DNA of 40,491 bases from Clostridia bacterium (GTDB taxonomy: Bacteria > Bacillota > Clostridia > TANB77 > CAG-508). Below are positions 32,285 to 40,491 of the stretch, piece after piece. The translations under genes were made by a program, and so were the position numbers. The notes beneath the pieces were generated by a model. It searched no databases. It was not told the origin of the DNA and worked only from the letters and a program-made list of their open reading frames with translations. The DNA is taken from assembly GCA_022790575.1 (NCBI GenBank), contig JAAVXM010000013.1:1-40491 (forward strand), written 5' to 3'. How positions within the stretch are numbered: the first letter of the stretch is position 1; each line of letters opens with the position of its first letter.

Positions 32285-34603
32285 TTATTCCTTTTTCTTT
32301 CTGAAATTAACAACTATTGCATTTTCATTGTCAAATTCAAATGTTGCATCTGTTGTATCAGTTTGTATAGGATTAGTTTCATTACCTTTTTCTGAAAAAG
32401 AAATATTTTTTAAGTCAAATTTCTTTTTCTTGTCTTCCTCATCTTCTCCATTTACAACACCTGGTGTAAATTTACTGAAATTGTATTTTTTTACTGGTTG
32501 CTCTTCTTTATATTTTGAACCTAGATAGTCAAATACTCCTTGACCAACATCAAATTTACCATCATCTTTTTTAAGTTTAACTGCAAAGTTTTTGGCTTTT
32601 AATGTTCCTAATTTATTTGCAGTGAAATATGTTTCCCAGTCATATTTTACACTACCATATTTTGAATCATATTCTAATTTGTTCATATCCATAGAATTTG
32701 AGTACTTCCAAGTTCTTCTTTTTGTAAATTCTTTTTCCCACCATGCTAATTCATCTGGTGTTCCATTTCCAGTAAACATTTTGTTTGCACAGTTTGATAA
32801 TATTGTTTCTTTATATCTCATATTTTTTGCTCTTCCTTCTAATTGTGCAAGGTTCTGTGCTGTTATTGTTGTTGCAACTTTATATTTTCTATATAGTGTG
32901 AATATTGCTTCTGTATCTTTACATATAAAGTCTGGGAATTCATCCATGTAGAAGAAGTGTGGTATTCTACTATTTTCATTTCCTGGTCTTCTTAATACTG
33001 CATTTTGCATTGATAGTATAAAGAATAATCCAAATGCTCTATGTCCTGTTATTCCTAAGTCTCCTCTACGAGTACATACAAATATTACTTCTCCATTTGC
33101 TAATGATTTATCAAAGTCTACATTATTATGTCTGTTACATAATATTGATTTTACTCCTGGTATTCTTAATAAATTATCTAATTGTGATGCTGCTAAATAT
33201 ACATATTTTTCTGTGTCTTGTCTTCCAATACTGCCTTTATAGAAATTCTTTTCAAAGTATGCTAATTGTATACTGTATTTGTTTGCTAGCGCTACATCTT
33301 GTTTCATTATCTCACACATTTTTTCTACTAAATCAAAATTTGTAAGCATTTTTAACATGTCTTCTAAGTTTGGTATGTTTCCACTATTTAATCTTGGATA
33401 CATTTCTTTTAAAATCATTGTTATGTTTTCTATTGCTTGCATTATAAATTCTTCTCTATATGCTTCTTCTATTTCTGGATGTGTGTTTACATACATCCCT
33501 TTTAAAACAGATGAAATTGTTATTGCTATTTTTGATGTGTCATCATATACAAATGGGTTTAATCCTTTTGAATCTGATTTTGAAGGGTCTATTAAGCTAT
33601 ATTTGATGTGGAAGTTTTTACAAACATCCATCATTTTTGATATTGTTTCATAGTCTGGAGACATTGATGTTAATCCTAAGTCCCTATAAATATACTCATT
33701 TGCTGAACCTGATAATATCATTTTGTTTAAATATGCTTTATATATAGCATCTTTCCCTACTGCTGGTGATATCATATTCAAATTGAAATTTTCATTTAGA
33801 TATTCATTATCATATGGCTTGTTTAGTGTTGCTATACCTGTTTTTAATGCTGTATATCCCATTTCTTTTGCATTTGCTTTATAAAATGCTTTTTTCTCAA
33901 TATCTTTTGCCATCATTGGCTCTAATACCATAGCTGTTTTTCCTGTTCCAGAACCTCCACATACAAGTAATGATTGATATCTTTTTGATTCTGAAAATAT
34001 CATCTTCTTTCCTGATTCATAGTTATTGCACATATGTATATCACATGAAAATGGTCCATGTCCTTTGCTTTTATCTGCTAAACTAATTCCTTTGTAATCC
34101 CATATTGACCTTGTTTGGTCTTTGCTGTCCATAACTCCTAAACGTATCCATTTTATTACTCCATAAAATGTTGTTAATGGCATATATATTGCTAATGATG
34201 TTAGTGCTGGTTTAATTAACTCTGAATAATTAGTTACTAAATCTGCATATCCTGGTAAAGATACAAGAAACAACCATGCTCCTTGATTTATCCATTGTGT
34301 TATCATTGAAATTGCTACTACATATAATGTTATTACATATGTGAAAAATAATGTTACTTTTGCACTTTTGGATGATGCAAATTCTGATGGCACACAAAAT
34401 AAGTATGCAAATATTGGGCATGCTAATGCTAATGTATACTGTATTGGTCCCCAATATGATACTGATACTCCTGTAAATATTAGAAATAGCATTTCTACTA
34501 CTCTATCTACTACTATATAAATTGAAAACATTGTTAATACATATGTTGCAAATGTATTTCTACTTGCATTTATTTTTTTCAAAAATTTATCTATTAACTT
34601 CAT
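32285..34603 (-). CDS. VirD4/TraG-like type IV coupling protein
   Basis: A 772-residue membrane ATPase. The N-terminal 170 residues carry about four membrane helices. The Walker A motif GGSGTGKTAMVLEP follows at about 219-232, and the Walker B-type region FFYMDEFPDFICKDTEAIF is followed by a TTITAQNLAQLE motif, typical of TraG/VirD4/TraD family DNA pumps. The C-terminal about 120 residues are hydrophilic and variable. Such proteins deliver relaxase-DNA complexes to a type IV secretion channel, but no relaxase, VirB4 or other channel gene is within the window. It could be an orphan of a conjugative element or part of a chromosomal export system. It has the ribosome-binding site GAAAGGA. Confidence 0.85.
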   Translation of the reverse strand: MKLIDKFLKKINASRNTFATYVLTMFSIYIVVDRVVEMLFLIFTGVSVSYWGPIQYTLALACPIFAYLFCVPSEFASSKSAKVTLFFTYVITLYVVAISMITQWINQGAWLFLVSLPGYADLVTNYSELIKPALTSLAIYMPLTTFYGVIKWIRLGVMDSKDQTRSIWDYKGISLADKSKGHGPFSCDIHMCNNYESGKKMIFSESKRYQSLLVCGGSGTGKTAMVLEPMMAKDIEKKAFYKANAKEMGYTALKTGIATLNKPYDNEYLNENFNLNMISPAVGKDAIYKAYLNKMILSGSANEYIYRDLGLTSMSPDYETISKMMDVCKNFHIKYSLIDPSKSDSKGLNPFVYDDTSKIAITISSVLKGMYVNTHPEIEEAYREEFIMQAIENITMILKEMYPRLNSGNIPNLEDMLKMLTNFDLVEKMCEIMKQDVALANKYSIQLAYFEKNFYKGSIGRQDTEKYVYLAASQLDNLLRIPGVKSILCNRHNNVDFDKSLANGEVIFVCTRRGDLGITGHRAFGLFFILSMQNAVLRRPGNENSRIPHFFYMDEFPDFICKDTEAIFTLYRKYKVATTITAQNLAQLEGRAKNMRYKETILSNCANKMFTGNGTPDELAWWEKEFTKRRTWKYSNSMDMNKLEYDSKYGSVKYDWETYFTANKLGTLKAKNFAVKLKKDDGKFDVGQGVFDYLGSKYKEEQPVKKYNFSKFTPGVVNGEDEEDKKKKFDLKNISFSEKGNETNPIQTDTTDATFEFDNENAIVVNFRKKKE

Positions 34604-34686
34604 TATTTTTTCCTTTCATTTTCATAAACTCCACATATATATATTATCCTATAAATTCATTAAAATTACAAGCTTTTTTGACAATT

Positions 34687-35538
34687 TTATAAGATTATTT
34701 CTAATATTAATCCTGACAATACTCCTATAAAATATAATAGACCTAATGTCTTTATATTTTCTTTTAAATTATTGTTTATTTTAAATAATACTAATATTCC
34801 AACTCCTGCATTAACTGCAAGTCCTGATATCAAAATTGGCATAGTAATTACACTTTCTATAAACAATTCTGTTAGTATTACTGAAGATGCACAGTTTGGA
34901 ATTAATCCAATTATACCTGCTATAATTGGCCCTAATATTTTATTATGACTTATTATATGTGCAATAGTTTCTTCTCCTATTAAACTGATTACTCCATTTA
35001 TTATTAATGTTATTATAAATATAAATATTAGTATGTTTACAGAATGCTTTATTGCTGATTTAAAAATGCTTTCTTCACAATGACAATGTTCATGTTCACA
35101 AAGTTCTTTTATATTCTCTTCTTTTACTTTCCCTTTTGTAATTCTAATCACTAAATCTATTAAAACTCCTGCAATTATACCTATAATCAATTTTATTCCT
35201 AAAATTGTTAAAATTGTTGACATTGGTACCATCTCTGTTAACATTATTGGTATCATTTCATCTGATGTTGCTAGATAAACTGATATTAATGTACCAAGTG
35301 TTATGACTCTCGCTGCATATAGGTTTGTTGCAGAAACTGAGAATCCACATTGTGGAAATATTCCTACAATCGCTCCTAGAAAAGGACCATACTTTCCTGA
35401 TTTTTTTATGGTTTCTTTCGCTTTTTCACTTGTTTTGTGTTCTATGTATTCCATTATTAAGTATGTTATAAATAAAAATGGGAAAAGCTTGATACTATCT
35501 AATATAGTATCTGCTAGTATTTCTATAATTTGTTGCAT
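34687..35538 (-). CDS. Putative metal exporter, ArsP_2 / manganese-transporter type
   Basis: A 283-residue membrane protein with about eight to ten helices in two similar halves. Each half has a conserved Pro-x-Cys motif (GIFPQCGFSVSAT in the first, GLIPNCASSVILTEL in the second). A central hydrophilic loop contains CEHEHCHCEE, a likely metal-binding cluster. This is the layout of the putative 10-TM heavy-metal exporter family (ArsP_2), some members of which are annotated as manganese transporters. The substrate is inferred only from the family. It lies 18 bp after the Nudix gene. Confidence 0.75.
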   Translation of the reverse strand: MQQIIEILADTILDSIKLFPFLFITYLIMEYIEHKTSEKAKETIKKSGKYGPFLGAIVGIFPQCGFSVSATNLYAARVITLGTLISVYLATSDEMIPIMLTEMVPMSTILTILGIKLIIGIIAGVLIDLVIRITKGKVKEENIKELCEHEHCHCEESIFKSAIKHSVNILIFIFIITLIINGVISLIGEETIAHIISHNKILGPIIAGIIGLIPNCASSVILTELFIESVITMPILISGLAVNAGVGILVLFKINNNLKENIKTLGLLYFIGVLSGLILEIIL

Positions 35539-35555
35539 GTAATTGCTTTCCTTTC

Positions 35556-35990
35556 TTAAATTCTTCCACTTTTAATATCTTCTACAAATCTGTCTCTAAT
35601 TTTATGTGGAAGTAACATTATTTTTTCTACATCTTCTTTTTTTATAATTTCTGGTATATATTTCCCTCTGTGCTTGTATTTAGGGTCTCCTGAAAATTCT
35701 GGTCCTATCCCACTTCCAAATTCTCCTCCTATATATTCACATAAGAAAAAGTATTCTCTTTGGTCTGTCTCTATATTTTCTAATTCATATAATTTCTTTT
35801 TAACTTCAACATCTATACCAAATTCTTCTTTTATCTCTCTTTTTACACCTTCTTCTAAGCTTTCTTTACCTTCTTGTCCTCCTCCTGGAAATGTATAATA
35901 TTCTCCTATTGGATGATTTTCTACTCCTACTCTATGCATGAATGCATATCCATCTTCTATTGGTACTATTCCAGCTAATCTAACTCTCAT
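35556..35990 (-). CDS. Nudix hydrolase
   Basis: A 144-residue protein with a complete Nudix box: GGQEGKESLEEGVKREIKEE followed by FGI, within a domain starting VRLAGIVPIEDGYAFMHR. The family hydrolyses nucleoside diphosphates linked to another moiety and needs Mg2+ or Mn2+. The substrate cannot be told. The tail contains YKHRGKYIPE and ends DRFVEDIKSGRI. It probably forms an operon with the exporter-like gene downstream. Confidence 0.9.
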   Translation of the reverse strand: MRVRLAGIVPIEDGYAFMHRVGVENHPIGEYYTFPGGGQEGKESLEEGVKREIKEEFGIDVEVKKKLYELENIETDQREYFFLCEYIGGEFGSGIGPEFSGDPKYKHRGKYIPEIIKKEDVEKIMLLPHKIRDRFVEDIKSGRI

Positions 35991-36037
35991 TTTCCAATTT
36001 CCTTTCCATGTATCTTTTTGATATTATTAAATAAAAA

Positions 36038-36083
36038 CGAAAACTGGCTTTTTTACATTTTATTTATAAACCAGTTTTGTTCG
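36038..36083 (-). terminator. Terminator of obg
   Basis: CGAAAACTGG (36038-36047) pairs with CCAGTTTTGTTCG (36071-36083) with a bulge, around an AT-rich loop. On the minus strand a T-rich stretch follows (CGTTTTTATTT). It lies just after the obg stop. Confidence 0.55.
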
Positions 36084-36089
36084 TTGTTG

Positions 36090-37394
<1,305 letters not shown>

Positions 37395-37419
37395 TTAATA
37401 TTCTTATTGTTGTTTTATC

Positions 37420-38430
37420 TTATTTAAAGTAGTCTAATTTCATTGCTTGTTTCACTTTTTTCATTGTTTCTTTGGCTGTTTCTCTTGCTTTTTCTGTTCC
37501 TTTTATTAATATCTCATCTACTAATTCAGGTCTTTCTTCATAATATTTCCTTTTTTGTCTCATTGGTTCTAATGTTTCATTTATGTTTTTTGCTAATTGC
37601 TTTTTACAAGCAACACAACCTCTTTTTCCTTCTCTACATTCTTGACATACTTTTTTACATTCTTCTTGTGTACTAAATAGGTTATGATAATATGATACCA
37701 TACATATATCAGGATTTCCCAAATCGTCTTTTTTTATTCTATTTGGGTCTGTTACAGCACTCATTACCTTTTTATTTACTTCTTCTTCTATATCTGATAA
37801 GTATATAGCATTTCCTAATGATTTTCCCATTTTTTCATTTCCATCTAGTCCTTTTATTCTTTTTTCCTTTGATAGCACTGCTTCTGGTTCTATTAAGATT
37901 TCTCCATATATATTATTAAATTTTCTTACTATATCTCTACATTGTTCTATTAGTGGCAACTGGTCTTCTCCTACTGGTATTACTTCTCCTTCTAATGCTG
38001 TTATATCTGCTGCTTGGCTTACTGGATAACCTAAAAATCCATATGTTACACTTTCTCCAAATAATTCTTTCTTTTGCGCGATTTCTGTTTTTACTGTTGG
38101 ATTTCTTTCAAGTCTTGCTATTGTTACTAAATTTGAATAAAATACTGTTAGTTCAGCGACTTCTGGTATCATTGATTGTATATATATTGTCGTTTTTTCT
38201 GGGTCTATTCCTACTGACAAATAGTCCATTACTACTTCTCTTACATTTCTTCTTACTTTTTCTGGATTGTTGAAATTGTCTGTTAATGCTTGAACATCTG
38301 CTACTAATATATATGGTTCATATTCTCCGCTTTCTTGCATTTTTACTCTATTTTTTAATGAACCGAAATAATGACCAATATGTAATTTCCCTGTTGGTCT
38401 ATCTCCTGTTACTATTCTCTTTTTTTTCAT
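37420..38430 (-). CDS. trpS: Tryptophanyl-tRNA synthetase
   Basis: A 336-residue class Ic aminoacyl-tRNA synthetase that charges tRNA-Trp. The HIGH-equivalent is GKLHIGHYFGSL (about 14-25), and the KMSKS-equivalent is KMGKSLGNAIY (about 201-211). An insertion CQECREGKRGCVACKKQ with four cysteines lies at about 273-289, possibly a metal site. The ribosome-binding site is AAAGGAGAAA. No T-box leader is recognisable in the short upstream gap. Confidence 0.96.
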   Translation of the reverse strand: MKKKRIVTGDRPTGKLHIGHYFGSLKNRVKMQESGEYEPYILVADVQALTDNFNNPEKVRRNVREVVMDYLSVGIDPEKTTIYIQSMIPEVAELTVFYSNLVTIARLERNPTVKTEIAQKKELFGESVTYGFLGYPVSQAADITALEGEVIPVGEDQLPLIEQCRDIVRKFNNIYGEILIEPEAVLSKEKRIKGLDGNEKMGKSLGNAIYLSDIEEEVNKKVMSAVTDPNRIKKDDLGNPDICMVSYYHNLFSTQEECKKVCQECREGKRGCVACKKQLAKNINETLEPMRQKRKYYEERPELVDEILIKGTEKARETAKETMKKVKQAMKLDYFK

Positions 38431-38544
38431 TTTATTGTTTTCTCCTTTTTTGAATATTATATAATTATAATATGATTCAAATTTTTTCCATATATATTAT
38501 AACACACTTTTATATAATTTCAAACACTTTTTCCTATTCAGTTG

Positions 38545-38573
38545 AAAAGACAGAGGAATCCCCTCTGCCTTTT
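38545..38573 (-). terminator. Terminator of dnaJ
   Basis: AAAAGACAGAGG (38545-38556) pairs with CCTCTGCCTTTT (38562-38573) with one G-T type mismatch and a 5-nt loop, about 20 bp after the dnaJ stop. Confidence 0.75.
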
Positions 38574-38595
38574 GCTTCTTAGTCAACTTTCTTGT

Positions 38596-39750
38596 TTAGC
38601 CAAATATTCCTCTTTTCTTAATAGGAGGCTGTTCATTCATTGTCCTAGCTAATTTCTCAAGAAGTTCTCTTTGCTCTTTATTTAATTTTTTTGGAGTTTG
38701 AACTACAACTGTAAATATAAAGTTTCCTCTTGTTGATGAATTTAAAGATTTAAATCCTTTTTCTTTGATAGTGAATTTAGTTCCTGTTTGAGTTCCTTCT
38801 GGAATATTAAATTCTTCTTTACTTCCATCAACCATTGGTATCTCTAGTTTTGCTCCTAAAGTAGCTTGTGTAATTGTTACAGGAATTTCACACATAACAA
38901 TATTTCCTTTTCTTGTATATATGTTACTTTTCTTTATTCTGACTGTTATGTATAAATCTCCTTTTGGCCCTCCTTTTTCACCTGGACCTCCTTCTCCTCT
39001 TAATACTACTGTTTGATTATCATCTATGCCTGCTGGAATTTTTACTCTTATTTTAGGTTGTTTTCTAACTGTTCCTTTGCCTTTACAATTATCACAAACA
39101 TCTTTTATTATCTCTCCTGTTCCATGACATTGTGTACATGTTCTAGTTGTTTGCATTTGTCCTAAAATTGTTGTTTTTACTTCTTTTACTGTTCCTGAAC
39201 CATTACATATAGGACATTTAGTTACAGATGTTCCTGGCTTTGCTCCTGTTCCGTGGCAAACATCACAAGTCTCAGGCCTTGTTATAATGATTTCTTTTTC
39301 CACTCCTAAAAATGCCTCCTCAAATGTAATATCTATATTCAAGTTTAAGTCTGCACCTTTTTTAGGGCCTCTATTTTGTTGACTTCTTCTTGCTCCTCCT
39401 CCAAAAAATGTAGAAAATATGTCTCCTAAATCTCCAAAATCAGAAAAACCATCAAAACCTGATGAACTATAAGAATAATAACCTCCTCCAAAAGGTCCTC
39501 CAGCACCACCGCCAAAACCTTGTGGGTCTACTGTTCCAAATTGGTCATACATTTTCCTTTTTTGAGGGTCTGATAAATTCTCATATGCTTCATTAACTTC
39601 CTTGAATTTTGCCTCTGCTTCTTCTTTTTTGTCTGGGTTTGCATCTGGATGATATTTTTTGGCAAGTTTTCTATATGCTTTTTTTAGTTCTTCATCTGTT
39701 GCAGTTTTACTTACACCTAAAACTTCATAATAATCTCTTTTATTTGCCAT
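38596..39750 (-). CDS. dnaJ: Chaperone DnaJ
   Basis: A type I J-protein of about 384 residues: a J-domain ([13 protein letters not shown], with HPD in [10 protein letters not shown]), a Gly/Phe-rich linker ([20 protein letters not shown]), four zinc-finger repeats ([24 protein letters not shown] and CDNCKGKG), then the substrate-binding C-terminal beta domains. It delivers unfolded proteins to DnaK and stimulates its ATPase. An ATG at 39780 is in frame, but the sequence between it and the next ATG contains the ribosome-binding site (AAAGGAAAG), and [13 protein letters not shown] is the usual start, so 39750 was chosen. It follows dnaK. Confidence 0.97.
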   Translation of the reverse strand: MANKRDYYEVLGVSKTATDEELKKAYRKLAKKYHPDANPDKKEEAEAKFKEVNEAYENLSDPQKRKMYDQFGTVDPQGFGGGAGGPFGGGYYSYSSSGFDGFSDFGDLGDIFSTFFGGGARRSQQNRGPKKGADLNLNIDITFEEAFLGVEKEIIITRPETCDVCHGTGAKPGTSVTKCPICNGSGTVKEVKTTILGQMQTTRTCTQCHGTGEIIKDVCDNCKGKGTVRKQPKIRVKIPAGIDDNQTVVLRGEGGPGEKGGPKGDLYITVRIKKSNIYTRKGNIVMCEIPVTITQATLGAKLEIPMVDGSKEEFNIPEGTQTGTKFTIKEKGFKSLNSSTRGNFIFTVVVQTPKKLNKEQRELLEKLARTMNEQPPIKKRGIFG

Positions 39751-39835
39751 CTTTGTTTTTCTTTCCTTTCTAAAGTCCATTATAAATTGGATTAGAGAAA
39801 ATTGTACATTATTAAACTAATCATTTTATTTGAAA

Positions 39836-39871
39836 GACAAGGAAACACACTTTTTGTATGTTACCTTGTTT
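39836..39871 (-). terminator. Hairpin between dnaK and dnaJ
   Basis: ACAAGG (39838-39843) pairs with CCTTGT (39864-39869), and the inner AACACAC pairs imperfectly with GTATGTT around T5. It lies about 40 bp after the dnaK stop and may partly terminate or stabilise the dnaK message, lowering dnaJ level. Confidence 0.45.
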
Positions 39872-39912
39872 TCTAATTTTATTTGATAATAACAATTTTT
39901 TCAATGTTTTAA

Positions 39913-40491
39913 CTATTTGTCATCTTCAACTTTGTAATCTGCATCATATACATTCCCATCATTTCCATTATTTGCTTCTCCCTCTGCTGTAGCATTTGGG
40001 TCTGCTTCTCCATTTGGATTTGTAGCTTTGTATAATTGTTCAGACATTTCATAAAATACTTTGGTTAATTTTTCTGTTGCTTCTTTTATAGTTTCTGTAT
40101 TGTTTGTCTCAAGAGCTTTTTTAGTGTTTTCTATCTCTGCTTCAACTTTTGCTTTTTCTTCTCCACTAATTTTATCTCCTAATTCTCCTAATGTTTTTTC
40201 ACTATTATATACTAAACTTTCTGCATTGTTTTTAACTTCAATTTCTTCTTTTTTCTTCTTATCTTCTTCTGCATGTGCTTCTGCATCTTTTACAGCTTTT
40301 TCTATATCTTCATCTGTTAAGTTTGTTGATGCTGTAATTGAAACATTTTGTTCATTTCCTGTTGCCATATCTTTTGCTGATACATGTACTATACCATTTG
40401 CATCTATATCAAATGTTACTTCTATTTGTGGTACTCCTCTTGGTGCTGCTGGAATTCCTGTTAATTGGAATCTTCCTAATGTTTTATTATA
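39913..40491 (-). CDS. dnaK: Chaperone DnaK, C-terminal part (5' end outside the window)
   Basis: The last 192 residues of DnaK, open to the right edge. It begins in the substrate-binding domain ([38 protein letters not shown] and KDMATGNEQ), continues with the helical lid (about 45-145 of the visible part), and ends with a flexible acidic tail ([20 protein letters not shown]). The ATPase domain lies beyond the window, so a CIRCE element or hrcA/grpE cannot be judged. It is the upstream partner of dnaJ. Confidence 0.96.
   Translation of the reverse strand, partial: YNKTLGRFQLTGIPAAPRGVPQIEVTFDIDANGIVHVSAKDMATGNEQNVSITASTNLTDEDIEKAVKDAEAHAEEDKKKKEEIEVKNNAESLVYNSEKTLGELGDKISGEEKAKVEAEIENTKKALETNNTETIKEATEKLTKVFYEMSEQLYKATNPNGEADPNATAEGEANNGNDGNVYDADYKVEDDK

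Noticed and set aside
38431..38595. T-box leader before trpS
   Set aside because: The gap is too short and lacks the T-box core sequence and antiterminator.

Overview
The window is very AT-rich DNA with Firmicutes-style ribosome-binding sites (GGAGG-like), sigma-A promoters and short intergenic gaps. The gene set is that of a clostridium: Pta/AckA acetate formation, DnaE1-type polymerase, class A RNase P RNA, a Firmicutes-like 6S RNA and the spore-germination pair cwlJ-gerQ, so the lineage probably makes endospores. No rRNA or tRNA gene is seen. Many features resemble uncultured gut Clostridia, but the species cannot be fixed from the sequence alone.

Layout. 1-260: a coding fragment running in from the left, possibly the tail of a serine recombinase, then two copies of a palindromic motif that could be an attachment site or an operator. 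262-4054 (minus): long-chain acyl-CoA synthetase and an OmpR-type two-component pair. 4100-4507 (plus): a DUF1064 nuclease-fold protein, transcribed divergently. 4675-10596 (minus): a six-gene run pta, ackA, ackA, MFS transporter, undecaprenol kinase and monofunctional peptidoglycan glycosyltransferase. 10771-11606 (plus): cwlJ-gerQ. 11659-12873 (minus): trmB and a DUF5662 gene. 13017-13904 (plus): an RluA-type pseudouridine synthase. 13911-19039 (minus): a pilin-like region holding one frameshifted gene, one leaderless gene and one relict, interrupted by rnpB and a DUF4258/zinc-finger toxin-antitoxin-like pair. 19189-21795 (plus): a Mg-type P-ATPase. 22033-25563 (minus): dnaE. 25698-26099 (plus): a membrane protein with foreign-looking codon use. 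26174-26375 (minus): probable 6S RNA. 26532-34603 (minus): uncharacterised genes, an NMN adenylyltransferase-like protein, a DnaB-like ATPase, decayed gene fragments, a ZIP transporter and a VirD4/TraG-like coupling protein. 34687-40491 (minus): a metal exporter-like protein, a Nudix hydrolase, obg, trpS, dnaJ and the 3' part of dnaK.

Most distinctive is the pilin-like family. All members share an N-terminal GITLIAL...LAG segment or a C-terminal YPxN...GYWY-type motif, and they occur at four places: an intact start with a frameshifted tail, a full tail with the leader deleted, a relict behind a perfect consensus promoter, and an isolated tail fragment 14 kb away. The first copy is preceded by a small ORF containing a 33-nt CA/TG dinucleotide tract and by a terminator-like hairpin also found before the second copy. 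Together these suggest a variable surface-filament family, either phase-variable, recombining with partial copies, or simply decaying. This last step is inference. Other recurrent structure includes very long hairpins between convergent genes.
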